A DNA stretch of 64,000 bases from Arthrobacter_M sp030063245 (GTDB lineage Bacteria > Actinomycetota > Actinomycetes > Actinomycetales > Micrococcaceae): the NCBI RefSeq assembly GCF_051131705.1, contig NZ_CP180316.1:2976001-3040000 (forward strand). Reading direction: 5' to 3'. This document shows positions 41,908 through 51,339 of the stretch, piece after piece. The notes below the pieces were generated by a model. That model did no database searches. It worked only from the letters and a program-made list of their open reading frames with translations, and had not been told where the DNA came from. Within the stretch, counting starts at the first letter, position 1. Each line of letters begins with the position of its first letter. Both the position numbers and the translations under genes were made by a program.

Positions 41908-43278
41908 CTAGCGGCCCAGAATGGTCATCGGGTCCACCGGCGAGCCATTGAGCCAGGTTTCGAAGTGCGCGTGGCAGCCGGTGGAGTTGCCGGTGCTGCC
42001 GGAGTACGCGACCAGCTGGCCGGCCTCCACGTGCTGCCCCACCGAGACCAGCACGGAGCTGTTGTGGTAGTAGACCGTCATCAGCGCGTTGCCTTGCACC
42101 ACGCCGTGGCTGATCCACAGCACGTTGCCGCCACCGGTGACCACATTTGTCTGTCCCGCCAGGACAACGTTACCGGCGGCAGGCGCGTAGATCGGGGTTC
42201 CGCACGGTGCACCGAAGTCGATGCCGCTGTGCAGATAGGAGCCGGTGCCGTTAAAGTCCATGGTGCCGGCTGGAACGGCACGCCAGCCGTACCCGGAGGT
42301 AATGGGAATGTTGGCGGCAAAGGGATGTGCCAGTCCGAAGGCCGAGGGATTCCCCGGCGGCGGGGCCACGTACCCGGTGTTGCCCTGCGCCCTGGCGGCC
42401 GCGGCAGCTGCCGCCGCGGCGGCTTCGCGTTCCTTGCGCTGACGCTCGGCGATCTGGCTCGCCACGTCATCCTGCTGCGCTTTAACGGCGGCCATCTGGG
42501 CCTGGATCTGAGGCTTCTTGGCGGTCAGCTCGGCATCCAGCGCGGCGGCATCGGTGATCAGTTTATCCACGGCCGCCTTTTTGGCCGCGGCGTCGGCCAT
42601 GGCGGTCTTTTCGGCTGCCAGCGCCGCATCGGCCTTGCCCTTGAGATCCTTGATTTCCGCTTCCACGGCCACCAGCCGTGCCTGCGAATTCACGTTCGTG
42701 GCGTTCTGCTGCGAGAGCTTGTCCAACACCGAATTCTGGCTCCGCATTGCCTGGTCCGCCAGGTCCATGCCATCCGCCAGGTTTCCGTTGGCGCTGGAGC
42801 CGAAGAAAAGGCTCAGGTTCGGGGGAACTCCCCCGGATTTGTAGGACTGGGCCGCGATCTGCCCGATCAGCTTCTTAGTGTCAATCAATTTCTGCTTATC
42901 CGACTGGATCTGCGAACTGATCTTATCCTTGTTCTGCTGCGCAAGATCCACGCGGGCCGCCAGCGCATCCACCTCTGAAGTGGCAATGCTGACCCGGGCC
43001 TGGGCATCCGAAAGCGCGGCCTGCGCACCGGGCAGCTGGCCGCGGTACAACGTGAGGTTGGCAGCGGCAGTGGCGATGCCGGCGTCGAGGAACTCCAAGG
43101 ATGATTCCACCTCGTTCGCCTGATTCTGCAGCGCCTGGGCCTGGTCATCGAGGTTATCTGCCTGGGCTGGTACGGCTCCGAGCAGTCCGGCAGCCAGCAC
43201 TGCCGCCACCGCGGCCCCGACGGCACGGCGGCGCAGCATGCCGTGGCCGGAGCGCTCCTGCCGGGACAACTGGCGCAT
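41908..43278 (-). CDS. Secreted M23-family peptidoglycan hydrolase with coiled coil (FtsEX partner candidate)
   Basis: A 456-residue protein. A signal peptide (VGAAVAAVLAAGLLGAVPAQ, cleavage near AQA-DN) is followed by two long coiled-coil segments (about 40-110 and 180-300), then an M23 (LytM) domain: YLHSGIDFGAPCGTPIYAPA, with HSGIDFG, and CHAHFETW carrying the zinc ligands. Starting at 43278 gives AGGAG 10 nt upstream. Immediately downstream of ftsX (28 nt), it is the probable effector hydrolase activated by FtsEX, as EnvC or RipC are in other bacteria. Confidence 0.9.
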   Translation of the reverse strand: MRQLSRQERSGHGMLRRRAVGAAVAAVLAAGLLGAVPAQADNLDDQAQALQNQANEVESSLEFLDAGIATAAANLTLYRGQLPGAQAALSDAQARVSIATSEVDALAARVDLAQQNKDKISSQIQSDKQKLIDTKKLIGQIAAQSYKSGGVPPNLSLFFGSSANGNLADGMDLADQAMRSQNSVLDKLSQQNATNVNSQARLVAVEAEIKDLKGKADAALAAEKTAMADAAAKKAAVDKLITDAAALDAELTAKKPQIQAQMAAVKAQQDDVASQIAERQRKEREAAAAAAAAAARAQGNTGYVAPPPGNPSAFGLAHPFAANIPITSGYGWRAVPAGTMDFNGTGSYLHSGIDFGAPCGTPIYAPAAGNVVLAGQTNVVTGGGNVLWISHGVVQGNALMTVYYHNSSVLVSVGQHVEAGQLVAYSGSTGNSTGCHAHFETWLNGSPVDPMTILGR

Positions 43279-43306
43279 GGAAATTTTCTCCTCGATGATC
43301 AGCAAG

Positions 43307-44221
43307 CTAAACCTTCAGATACTTACGCAGGGTCAATAGCGAGGATACCCCGGCCAGCAGGATCCCCAGAACTATCAGCCCCGGCGTCAGGATCAGCACC
43401 TGGTTGGCGGAGATAAATGCCGTGTCCTTGTACTGGTCCGCCAGATAGTCCTGAATAAAGAACTTGGCCACCGCCCAGACTGTCCCGGATGCCAGCATGG
43501 CACCGATCACGGCCGCGACCACTCCTTCCATCACAAAGGGCAACTGGATCACTGCCTTCGAGGCCCCGACCAGCCGCATGATCCCGGTTTCCCGGCGTCG
43601 GCTGAAGGCGGACAGCTTAATGGTGGTGGCGATCAGCAGGATGGCACAGACAATCATCAGCCCGGCGATGCCCACCGCCACCAGGGAGGCTATGTTCATC
43701 ACGGAGAAGAGCCGCTCCAACAGCTGCCGCTGGTCGATCACCGTCTCCACCCCCGGCGTCGCCGAGAAGGTCTCATTGATGATCTCGTACTTCTCCGGAT
43801 TGACCATGTTGATCCGGAACGATGCCGGCAGCTGATCCGCGGTGACCGAATCAACGATCGGCGAATTCGCGAACTGCTCCTTGAAGTGGTTCAGCGCGTC
43901 CGGCTGTGACTCGTAGGCCCAGCTGGTCACGTACGGTTTCACGGCGGCGGAATCCAGCAGGGTTTCGATGTTCTTTTTCTGCTCGTCCGTGGCCGGTCCG
44001 GAGGCGCAAGTCGGGGAGGTCGAGGTGTCAACGCAGAGGAAGACGGCAACCTGGACCTTGTCGTACCAGTAGCCCTTCATCTGGTTGATCTGCATCTGCA
44101 GCATGCCGGCCGTACCGACAAACGTCAGTGACACAAAGGTCACCAGAATGACGGAAACGACCATGGAAACATTCCGGCGAAGACCTCCGCCGATTTCGCC
44201 GAGGATGAAAGCAAGTCTCAC
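43307..44221 (-). CDS. ftsX: Cell-division membrane protein FtsX
   Basis: A 304-residue protein with four transmembrane helices. The extracellular loop lies between helix 1 (MVVSVILVTFVSLTFVG) and helix 2, and the C-terminal three helices carry SAFSRRRETGIMRLVGASKA, typical of FtsX/MacB permeases. It overlaps ftsE by 4 nt. The FtsEX complex links division to wall hydrolysis. The periplasmic loop contains two Cys (FLCVDTSTSPTCASG). Confidence 0.95.
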   Translation of the reverse strand: MRLAFILGEIGGGLRRNVSMVVSVILVTFVSLTFVGTAGMLQMQINQMKGYWYDKVQVAVFLCVDTSTSPTCASGPATDEQKKNIETLLDSAAVKPYVTSWAYESQPDALNHFKEQFANSPIVDSVTADQLPASFRINMVNPEKYEIINETFSATPGVETVIDQRQLLERLFSVMNIASLVAVGIAGLMIVCAILLIATTIKLSAFSRRRETGIMRLVGASKAVIQLPFVMEGVVAAVIGAMLASGTVWAVAKFFIQDYLADQYKDTAFISANQVLILTPGLIVLGILLAGVSSLLTLRKYLKV

Positions 44222-44961
44222 TCGGGGGCCTCCGCAAATGGTTCACGGTCGGACCCTGCGGCTTGGACCACGGGAATCATCGACGTGTACAAGGCCTTGG
44301 CCTCGTCGCGGAGAACCACGCCGTTGCGCAGTTCGATGACCCGCTTGCGCATCGAGTTGACGATGTCGTCGTCGTGCGTTGCCATCACTACGGTGGTGCC
44401 GTTCTGATTGATTTTGTCCAGCACCTTCATGATGCCCAGCGAGGTGGTGGGGTCCAGGTTTCCGGTGGGTTCGTCAGCCAGCAGGATGGCGGGCTTATTG
44501 ACGACGGCGCGCGCGATTGCCACGCGCTGCTGCTCGCCTCCAGAGAGCTCGTGCGGGAGCCTGTTCTCTTTGCCCTCAAGCCCGACGGTCTTGAGCACCT
44601 CGGGCACGGTCTCGCGGATGATGTCACGGCTTTTGCCGATCACCTGCATGGCAAAGGCCACATTGGCGAAGACCGTCTTATTGGGCAGCAACCGGAAGTC
44701 CTGGAACACGACGCCGATGCCGCGGCGCAGCTTGGGCACGCGCCAGCTGGAAATATTTGCCACGTTCTGCCCAGCGACGTACACGGCGCCGCGGGTGGCA
44801 TGGTCTTCCTTCAGCACCAGGCGCAGGAACGTGGATTTGCCGGAGCCGGAGGCACCGACAAGGAAGGCGAACTCCCCGCGGTCAATTTCCAGGGAGACCG
44901 AGTCCAAGGCCGGACGGGTCTTCTGGTCATAAATCTTGGTGACGTTATCGAAACGAATCAT
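44218..44961 (-). CDS. ftsE: Cell-division ATP-binding protein FtsE
   Basis: A 247-residue ABC ATPase: Walker A GASGSGKST, Q-loop FQDFRLLPNKTV, signature LSGGEQQRVAIAR, Walker B ILLADEPTGNLD and H-loop MATHDDDIV. The 220-residue core is followed by a short C-terminal extension. The ATG at 44961 gives the family start (MIRFDNVTKIY); the frame extends upstream without support. Operon ftsE-ftsX-M23 hydrolase, with smpB downstream, as in other actinobacteria. Confidence 0.96.
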   Translation of the reverse strand: MIRFDNVTKIYDQKTRPALDSVSLEIDRGEFAFLVGASGSGKSTFLRLVLKEDHATRGAVYVAGQNVANISSWRVPKLRRGIGVVFQDFRLLPNKTVFANVAFAMQVIGKSRDIIRETVPEVLKTVGLEGKENRLPHELSGGEQQRVAIARAVVNKPAILLADEPTGNLDPTTSLGIMKVLDKINQNGTTVVMATHDDDIVNSMRKRVIELRNGVVLRDEAKALYTSMIPVVQAAGSDREPFAEAPE

Positions 44962-45222
44962 GGCTCTTCTGGACCCAGTCAGCGCGAATTCTGACGGGCC
45001 GGTGCTGGGGTATTGGCTTGGGGAAGAAACCACCGGCTTATCGACTATAGACACTCGCCCGCGCCGATCCCGTGCAGCCCGAGGGGCGTGTCGTCCTGGA
45101 CGAGACCTGTGTGTAACATTTCGGTGCCTCCGATAGGCTCGTGACGTTGTCACGGCCCTACCGCCCGAACGGCCGTTGTCAGGGCCGCCATTGTCCGGAC
45201 CCTGCACTGGAGAGGAGCAGCC

Positions 45223-46314
45223 ATGGTCACCTTCGGGATCGAGGAAGAGTACCTGCTGGTGGATTCCACCACGGGTCTGCCGAAGTTCAGCAGCGCGACG
45301 GTCAGTGGTTTCCTGCAGGCGTCGCGGCAAGTGGACGACGACGATATTCAGCCGGAACTGCTGACCTGCCAGCTGGAAACATCCACTCCCCCGTGCACCA
45401 CGGCCGACGAAGCACTCCAGTCACTGCTGGCATTCCGCGGCCAGCTGGCCAAGGCGGCGTACAAATCCCTGGCCCGCGCCGCGGGCACGGGAACCGCACC
45501 CCGCATGGCGGAGGCCCCGCCAGAAATCACGGATAAGCGTCGCTACCACCAGATGCGGGACAGCGCCCGTGCCATCGTTGCGGATCAGTACATCAACGGA
45601 CTGCATGTCCACATCCAGATCCCTGACAAGGACGCCGGTGTGACGGCCCTGAACCGGATCCGGCCCTGGCTGCCCGCCATTGTGGCGCTCAGCGCTAACT
45701 CGCCGTTCTGGCGGGACCGGGACAGCGGCTTCGAAAGCTGGCGCACCGTGAGCTACAGGCGCTGGCCGGTTCAGGGGCTGCCTCCGGTCTTCAAGAACGG
45801 CGCCGATTACGAAGCACGGGTCCAGCACCTGGTGGACACGGGAGTCATCCTAGACAGGGGTGTGATCACGTGGGTGGCCCGGTTGTCGGAGAACTATCCC
45901 ACCCTGGAGGTGCGCGCCTGCGATGCCCAGCTTGAGGCACACGATTCCGTGCTCTTGGCGGTATTGCTCCGGGCATTGGTGACAGCCGCGCTGAGTGACT
46001 CGTGGCAGAACGCCGAGGAATTCACCCCGGAAATCCTCGACGCTTCGCTGTGGCAGGCGGCCCGGCATGGCCTCCGCGGGCAGCTTGTCCACCCGGAAAC
46101 CGGGCACTTGGCTCCCGCGCCCGAGGTGTTAACCACCTTGGTCAAGACGGTGGAGGCGGCCCTGCACGCAACGGACGATTCCGGCTTCGTCGCCGACGGG
46201 CTGGCGCGTATCGCGGAGCACGGCACGGGCTCCGCGCGTCAGCGCCGGGCCCGTGAGCACGGCGGCCTTCCGGCCCTGCTGGATCTGTACGCCGGCTCGC
46301 TCACCGCACGCTGA
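45223..46314 (+). CDS. ybdK: Carboxylate-amine ligase, YbdK/GCS2 family
   Basis: A 363-residue protein. The N-terminal FGIEEEYLLVD and QPELLTCQLETST, then NGLHVHIQI and LEVRACDAQLEAHD fit glutamate-cysteine ligase family 2 (YbdK). It has weak gamma-glutamyl-cysteine ligase activity in E. coli; the real substrate in actinobacteria, which use mycothiol, is not known. Divergent from ftsE and convergent with prfB. Confidence 0.88.
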   Translation: MVTFGIEEEYLLVDSTTGLPKFSSATVSGFLQASRQVDDDDIQPELLTCQLETSTPPCTTADEALQSLLAFRGQLAKAAYKSLARAAGTGTAPRMAEAPPEITDKRRYHQMRDSARAIVADQYINGLHVHIQIPDKDAGVTALNRIRPWLPAIVALSANSPFWRDRDSGFESWRTVSYRRWPVQGLPPVFKNGADYEARVQHLVDTGVILDRGVITWVARLSENYPTLEVRACDAQLEAHDSVLLAVLLRALVTAALSDSWQNAEEFTPEILDASLWQAARHGLRGQLVHPETGHLAPAPEVLTTLVKTVEAALHATDDSGFVADGLARIAEHGTGSARQRRAREHGGLPALLDLYAGSLTAR

Positions 46315-46447
46315 GGCGCCACCGCTCACCACGCGCTGCAGTGTGCTCACCTCAGGAATCGGTGACGCTACGGACGGGGAGCCGTGGCATTCGGTCGGAA
46401 GCGGTGACACTTCGGGCGGGAGCCGTGGCGTTCGGCCAAGGGCGCCG

Positions 46448-47566
46448 CTACTGCGCCTCGGCATTGCGGTTATCCGCACGCCAGCGGATGCCGGCGTCAA
46501 TAAAGTCGTCAATCTCGCCGTCGAGCACAGCCGAGGTATTGCCCACCTCGTACTCGGTTCGCAGATCCTTGACCATCTGATACGGATTGAGCACGTAGGA
46601 ACGCATTTGATCGCCCCAAGATGCCTTCACGTCGCCGGCCAGCAGCTTCTTTTCGGCGTCCTCCTCGGCCTTCTTGAGCAGCAGCAAGCGCGACTGCAGC
46701 ACCCGCAGCGCCGCCGCCCGGTTCTGCAGCTGCGATTTCTCGTTCTGCATGGAAACCACAGTGCCCGTCGGGATATGGGTCAGGCGCACTGCGGAATCCG
46801 TGGTGTTCACGGACTGCCCGCCGGGGCCCGAGGAGCGGAACACATCCACCCGGATTTCATTATCTGGTATATCGATGCTGTCCGTCTGTTCGATCAGCGG
46901 AATGACTTCCACGGCCGCGAATGACGTCTGCCGGCGGCCCTGGTTATCAAAGGGACTGATGCGCACCAGCCGGTGCGTGCCCGCCTCCACGCTCAGCGTG
47001 CCGAAAGCGTACGGGGCCTTCACTTCAAACGTGGCGGATTTCAGTCCAGCTTCCTCCGCATAGGAGGTGTCCATCACCGTTGTCGGATAACCGTGGCGCT
47101 CGGCCCAGCGCAGGTACATCCGCAGCAGCATTTCGGCAAAATCCGCCGCGTCCACGCCGCCCGCGCCGGAACGGATTGTCACCACGGCTTCGCGCTCGTC
47201 GTATTCGCCGGCCAGCAGCGTGACTACCTCCAGCTCCTGCAGCGCCTTCCGCAGCACGGGCAGGTCCTTCGCCGCCTCGGCCAGCGTGTCGGCGTCGTTC
47301 TCTTCCTGCGCGAGCTGGACCAGGACCTCCAGGTCATCGATCCGGGCCTGCAACGACTCAAGCTTTTCCAGCTTGGACTGCGCGTGCGAGAGCCGTGAGG
47401 TGATCTTCTGCGCCGCCGCGGGGTCATCCCACAGGTTCGGCGTCCCGGCCTGGTCGCTCAGATCTTCGATGGATTCCTTGAGCGCGTCCACTTCGGACAC
47501 CTGCTCTATGGAGAGGTAGGTGGCGCGGAGCGCGCGGATTTCTGCAGCAAAATCGATTTCAGCCAT
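46448..47566 (-). CDS. prfB: Peptide chain release factor 2
   Basis: A 372-residue class I release factor with the GGQ motif in SSGPGGQSVNTTDSAVRLTH and the stop-codon-reading tripeptide SPF in VRISPFDNQGRR. The gene is one open frame: the programmed +1 frameshift found in many bacteria is absent. It recognises UGA and UAA. It follows ftsE-ybdK in the genome on the opposite strand from ybdK. Confidence 0.96.
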   Translation of the reverse strand: MAEIDFAAEIRALRATYLSIEQVSEVDALKESIEDLSDQAGTPNLWDDPAAAQKITSRLSHAQSKLEKLESLQARIDDLEVLVQLAQEENDADTLAEAAKDLPVLRKALQELEVVTLLAGEYDEREAVVTIRSGAGGVDAADFAEMLLRMYLRWAERHGYPTTVMDTSYAEEAGLKSATFEVKAPYAFGTLSVEAGTHRLVRISPFDNQGRRQTSFAAVEVIPLIEQTDSIDIPDNEIRVDVFRSSGPGGQSVNTTDSAVRLTHIPTGTVVSMQNEKSQLQNRAAALRVLQSRLLLLKKAEEDAEKKLLAGDVKASWGDQMRSYVLNPYQMVKDLRTEYEVGNTSAVLDGEIDDFIDAGIRWRADNRNAEAQ

Positions 47567-47641
47567 GATCCTCAAGCCTACGGCATCACCGGAAATGACT
47601 TGCCGGACCAGCGTGCCGGACAGGGATGCCGGGACTGGGCA

Positions 47642-48160
47642 TCAACGGGTCAACTGCGAGCGCGCCGTGCTCGTGGCGGTAACGGCGATTCCGTCCGGAA
47701 TCAGGAAATTGATAAAAAGCGGATGGACGACGGCGGCCAACGTCACGCGGGCGGTCCGCCCGTCCGCGGTCCCGGTTCCGCCGCCGAGGGTCAGCCCGGA
47801 AATGTGCCTGTAGCTGCTGTTCCGGTTCAGGTAGGCGGAAGCCGCCGCCCGCACACCGTCGCCGGACAAAATGGTGACCGGGGCCCCGGAGTTTCCAGCC
47901 ACCCCGGCGAGGGTGAAGCTGTCCGCCGCGGCCACGGCTGCTCCGTCTGCTGCGGACAGGAGCTTCTTATGTCCGAGGTACACGCTCGAAACAGCCGCCA
48001 CCACGGTGACCAGCAGCAGGGCCAGGACTACGTAACCGATGATCATCACCATCAGCTCGCCGCTCTCGGCATCGCCGTTGGGACGGCGCGGGTGCGGATG
48101 GCTGCAGATACTTCGAACCCGCGCGCGAACGCCGATACTCCCATGCTGGCCCTCCGTCAC
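47642..48160 (-). CDS. TadG-like pilus-assembly protein
   Basis: A 172-residue protein with one transmembrane segment near residue 45 (MIIGYVVLALLLVTVVAAV) and an outer segment with LLSAADGAAVAAADSF, typical of TadE/TadG-like minor pilins. GTG start; overlaps the previous tad gene by 4 nt (GTGA). Last gene of the tad operon. Confidence 0.8.
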   Translation of the reverse strand: MTEGQHGSIGVRARVRSICSHPHPRRPNGDAESGELMVMIIGYVVLALLLVTVVAAVSSVYLGHKKLLSAADGAAVAAADSFTLAGVAGNSGAPVTILSGDGVRAAASAYLNRNSSYRHISGLTLGGGTGTADGRTARVTLAAVVHPLFINFLIPDGIAVTATSTARSQLTR

Positions 48161-48705
48161 CGGAATCGGCCGACAATCTGACTCGCGGCCGCATCCACCG
48201 TCGCTGCCGTCAAGGCTCCGCCTGGCAGCGACGGGACGAGCGGCAGCGGGACGGCAAGCGTGACCGTCGCCGTGACAAGCGCTCCCGGGCTGAGGCAGCC
48301 CGCGGGCTCACAGCTGATGTCCAACCGCGCTCTGCCGTCACTGAAGCCATGGTCCGCCATAGCCAGCAGGACCGCTTCCTCCGCAGCCGCCCGCGCGGAT
48401 GCCGGATCGGGTGCGGAAACATACACCTTGGCGGCCTGATCCGCAGCACCGGTGACGGCATAAGCGCCACCTTGCATCTGTCCCACGGTAATCACCAGAT
48501 ACACCACGGGAATCATCAGAAGTACGGCTAGGAAAACAAACTCCACCACAGCGTTCCCCTGCTCTGAGACTCCGGGAGTCCGGTCGTCGATCCGTTCATC
48601 TTCGGCGCCCCGGACTCCGGTCTTTTGGTTTCCTGCCCCTCGGCATCCTGCCAACCGCTGTCGCAGGAACGTCCTCCCCATCGTATTAGGGCTGGAGCGC
48701 GGCAT
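48157..48705 (-). CDS. TadE-like pilus-assembly protein (second)
   Basis: A 182-residue protein. GNAVVEFVFLAVLLMIPVVY is the TadE pilin-like N-terminal helix after a long polar leader. The external part has CEPAGC. ATG at 48705 has GGAGG 9 nt upstream and overlaps the first tadE gene by 20 nt. Confidence 0.82.
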   Translation of the reverse strand: MPRSSPNTMGRTFLRQRLAGCRGAGNQKTGVRGAEDERIDDRTPGVSEQGNAVVEFVFLAVLLMIPVVYLVITVGQMQGGAYAVTGAADQAAKVYVSAPDPASARAAAEEAVLLAMADHGFSDGRARLDISCEPAGCLSPGALVTATVTLAVPLPLVPSLPGGALTAATVDAAASQIVGRFR

Positions 48706-49201
48706 GCCCGGACACCTCCAGTGCCGATCCCGGTCCGATCAGCCCAAGCACGGGCAGCGGGCTCCGCACGGTCACTTTGAGTGTGCGGATGCCGAGATAC
48801 ATCTCTTCCGTAACCGTAACCTCCTTGGCATAGTCCGGGCTCAGAGCTGCCGAGATCAGCTGCTCCGTGCGTGTCTTCGCGTCCGCCGCTCCCCGATCGG
48901 CGAGCGTTCCGTATCTCGCTCCAGAGGCGGCCGCATCCACCGCAGTATTGCGGACGTGCAGCACCAGGGCCAACTGGACAACGGCCAGAAAGAGCACCGT
49001 CAGAAGCGCCCCGACCAAAACAAAATCCACCACGGCGGATCCCGATTCGGCGTCCGAGCCTGGTCCGGGCGTGCCGCCGCAGCACATCCCGGCTGTGCCT
49101 TCCGGCACGGACATACTACTTCTCGCTTCGGACCCGGACCCGGACACGGTTCCCGCTTCCGGCACGGACACGGTTCTCCATCGCCGTGTCATCGCCTTCA
49201 T
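48686..49201 (-). CDS. TadE-like pilus-assembly protein (first)
   Basis: A 171-residue protein. SGSAVVDFVLVGALLTVLFL is the TadE transmembrane helix with the small-residue-E/D pattern; the part after it, ALVLHVRNTAVDAAASGARY, is characteristic. The N-terminal 60 residues are Ser/Gly-rich. ATG at 49201 starts 8 nt after the pilin gene; the longer frame overlaps it. Coupled to the following tadE. Confidence 0.82.
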   Translation of the reverse strand: MKAMTRRWRTVSVPEAGTVSGSGSEARSSMSVPEGTAGMCCGGTPGPGSDAESGSAVVDFVLVGALLTVLFLAVVQLALVLHVRNTAVDAAASGARYGTLADRGAADAKTRTEQLISAALSPDYAKEVTVTEEMYLGIRTLKVTVRSPLPVLGLIGPGSALEVSGHAALQP

Positions 49202-49208
49202 TTCGGTA

Positions 49209-49493
49209 TCATCCGCCCTTGTTGACCTGGCTGATGGCCTGGTTGAAGAGCCCTTCCAGAGCGGGACCGGCAATGGCCAACAACCCGGCCACCAGCACCG
49301 CGGACATCAATGTGATCATGACCCAGCCGGGTACATCGCCGCGGTCACCGGGGTCGTGGCCGCCGTCGTCGTCCACGGTGCCGGACGACGACGGCGCGCC
49401 AGGGATGCGGGCCGAACCGCGCCGCGTCAAAAGCGTCGCGAGTGTACAGAACGCGACGAGCCATACCAACGGCGCCGGTTTCAGGTGTTTCAT
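49209..49493 (-). CDS. Small pilin-like membrane protein of the tad locus
   Basis: A 94-residue protein with AAGGGG 8 nt before ATG 49493. It has a first hydrophobic helix (LVWLVAFCTLATLL), a Gly/Asp/Pro-rich linker, and a second helix VPGWVMITLMSAVLVAGLLA ending in a short tail. Gene position between tadC and tadE and the second helix fit an Flp-type pilin or a pilin-like partner, but the typical processing site is not clear. Confidence 0.65.
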   Translation of the reverse strand: MKHLKPAPLVWLVAFCTLATLLTRRGSARIPGAPSSSGTVDDDGGHDPGDRGDVPGWVMITLMSAVLVAGLLAIAGPALEGLFNQAISQVNKGG

Positions 49494-49546
49494 CGGATTA
49501 CCCCTTTGCGAGTTGTCAGTCATTTTCGTACCTGTCTGTCCCTGCG

Positions 49547-50488
49547 TTAGAAACCGAGCCGGAGCAGCGCAAGCCCCGGGAAAACCGCGAAAATAATGGT
49601 CAATGGAAGCACTCCGAAGACAAGCGGCACCATCATGGCGATCTCATTCCGACCCGCGGACTCCATCAGTTCCCGCTTCGCCGTATCACGGACGTCCTGG
49701 GCCTGGGCACGGAGCACGTCAGCCAGCGGGGTACCGCGTTCGATGGCCACGATGACGCCGTCCACAAAGCGAACCAGGGGCACCACCCGGCTGCGCTGGG
49801 ACAGTCCCGTTAGGGCCTGTCCCAGCGGGATCCCGCTGCGCGTCTGTGCCAGTACCTGGCCGAACTCGCCGGCCAGCTCACCTCGGGAGGACCGGCAGAC
49901 CCTTTCAAGTGCGCCGGTGGCACTTTCTCCGGCGCTGACAGCGAGCGCCATCAGCTCGGCCAGACTCGGGAATTCGGCGATGATGCGTCGTTCGCGGCGC
50001 TTGATCCGGACTGACAGCAGGTAGTCCTTGATAACAAACGCAGCGGCCGGCAGAGCTACGGCGCCAAGGAGGGCCAACGGCAGATTAAGCCGTCCCCCCG
50101 CCGCGGACAGCAGCGCAGCCACTACGGCCAGGATGAATCCTGCCGCCGCCCAAATGAGCTGGCCTGCACGAAAATCGAGTGCGGTGTGGCGTTGACCGGC
50201 TTGCTGCAACCGTGCCGTCAGGGCCGCCGTGCCGATATTGAAACGGCCCAGCCAACGCACGGCATCGACCGTCATCGCGCGAAGAATGCGCTCGAGTGGA
50301 CCGAAAAGCACCTCCGGCCCGTCGGCGTCGTGCAGCAGCCGGGATTGCCGCACTACGGAACGCAGCTGTGGTTCGATGCGCTGCGCAAAGCTGGGCTGGC
50401 GCATGAAAGGCAGCCTGACCAGGACCAGCCAGAGGCCGGCCCCAAGGACCAGTCCGGAAACCACCGCAAGGGAAATGGCAGTTGTCAT
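49547..50488 (-). CDS. tadC: Tad pilus inner-membrane protein TadC
   Basis: A 313-residue type II secretion F-domain protein. The cytoplasmic domain has AEFPSLAELMALAVSAGESA, LERVCRSSRGELAGEFGQVL and IPLGQALTGLSQRS; helices lie at both ends (LPLTIIFAVFPGLALLRLGF). ATG overlaps tadB by 4 nt. It pairs with TadB to form the platform of the pilus machine. Confidence 0.9.
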   Translation of the reverse strand: MTTAISLAVVSGLVLGAGLWLVLVRLPFMRQPSFAQRIEPQLRSVVRQSRLLHDADGPEVLFGPLERILRAMTVDAVRWLGRFNIGTAALTARLQQAGQRHTALDFRAGQLIWAAAGFILAVVAALLSAAGGRLNLPLALLGAVALPAAAFVIKDYLLSVRIKRRERRIIAEFPSLAELMALAVSAGESATGALERVCRSSRGELAGEFGQVLAQTRSGIPLGQALTGLSQRSRVVPLVRFVDGVIVAIERGTPLADVLRAQAQDVRDTAKRELMESAGRNEIAMMVPLVFGVLPLTIIFAVFPGLALLRLGF

Positions 50489-51339
50489 CGGAGGACCCGC
50501 TCGTCCGCGGGCAGGGTGCCGATTCCAAGCATTACGCGATAGCAGATGACTGAGACGAAAAGGCCGCTCGTCAGGACCAGCCAACCGGCGGCGGAGTTAT
50601 AGCCCGAGACCGCCTCGGGACGGGTTGCCAGAAGCATCAGAACCAGCCACGGCGCCGCAACAGCGAGCCGTGCCGCATTCACCGTCCACGATTGCCGGGC
50701 CTCCAGCTCGCTTCGGGTCCGGGCGTTGTCCCGCAGGAATTCGGCGAGCGTGCCCAACAATCGGCCGAGGTCCGTGCCCCCTACCTCGCGGGTGAGGCGC
50801 AGGGCTTCAACGATCCGGTCCGCAACGGGATCCGCCAGCCTGTCCTTGAGTATCGTCAGCGAATGGTCGAACCGGCCGCCGGCCCGGTAGTCGGAGCCGA
50901 AATCGATGAAGAAATGACGCAGCTCCTCCGGCCCCTTGTCCCCCAGCTGAATCAGTGCCTCGGGCAGGGACAGACCGGCTCGGATGGCTGAACGCAAATG
51001 GTCCACCACATCGGGCCACAGCTGCCGGAGCACGGCCGTCCGCCGTCGTGCTCTCCAACGTACGGCCGCGAGCGGGAGATAACCGCCAAAGAAGCCGAAG
51101 CACAGCGCAATTGGCAATGAGCGCGTCAGCAGGTAAAACACCAGCACCGCCAGAAGTCCCAGACAAACGCAGCTGAAAAGCAGCCCGGTGGAACTGACCC
51201 TTTCGACACCCGCGCGCAGCAGCAGTTCATGGATGCGGTCCACCCGCTCCCGACGCCCGGCACGCCGGGGCACCTGCCAGCAGGACCACCAGATCAGGAA
51301 CAAGCCCAGTCCGGCGAGCAGACCAACGGCCGCGGACAT
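50485..51339 (-). CDS. tadB: Tad pilus inner-membrane protein TadB
   Basis: A 284-residue type II secretion F-domain protein: ATG at 51339 overlaps the tadA stop. N-terminal helices, then LWPDVVDHLRSAIRAGLSLP and LRLTREVGGTDLGRLLGTLA, and C-terminal helices. It anchors pilin assembly with TadC. Confidence 0.9.
   Translation of the reverse strand: MSAAVGLLAGLGLFLIWWSCWQVPRRAGRRERVDRIHELLLRAGVERVSSTGLLFSCVCLGLLAVLVFYLLTRSLPIALCFGFFGGYLPLAAVRWRARRRTAVLRQLWPDVVDHLRSAIRAGLSLPEALIQLGDKGPEELRHFFIDFGSDYRAGGRFDHSLTILKDRLADPVADRIVEALRLTREVGGTDLGRLLGTLAEFLRDNARTRSELEARQSWTVNAARLAVAAPWLVLMLLATRPEAVSGYNSAAGWLVLTSGLFVSVICYRVMLGIGTLPADERVLR

Noticed and set aside
46448..47566. Programmed frameshift in prfB
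   Set aside because: The frame is continuous from the ATG through SPF and GGQ motifs, with no internal UGA near codon 26.
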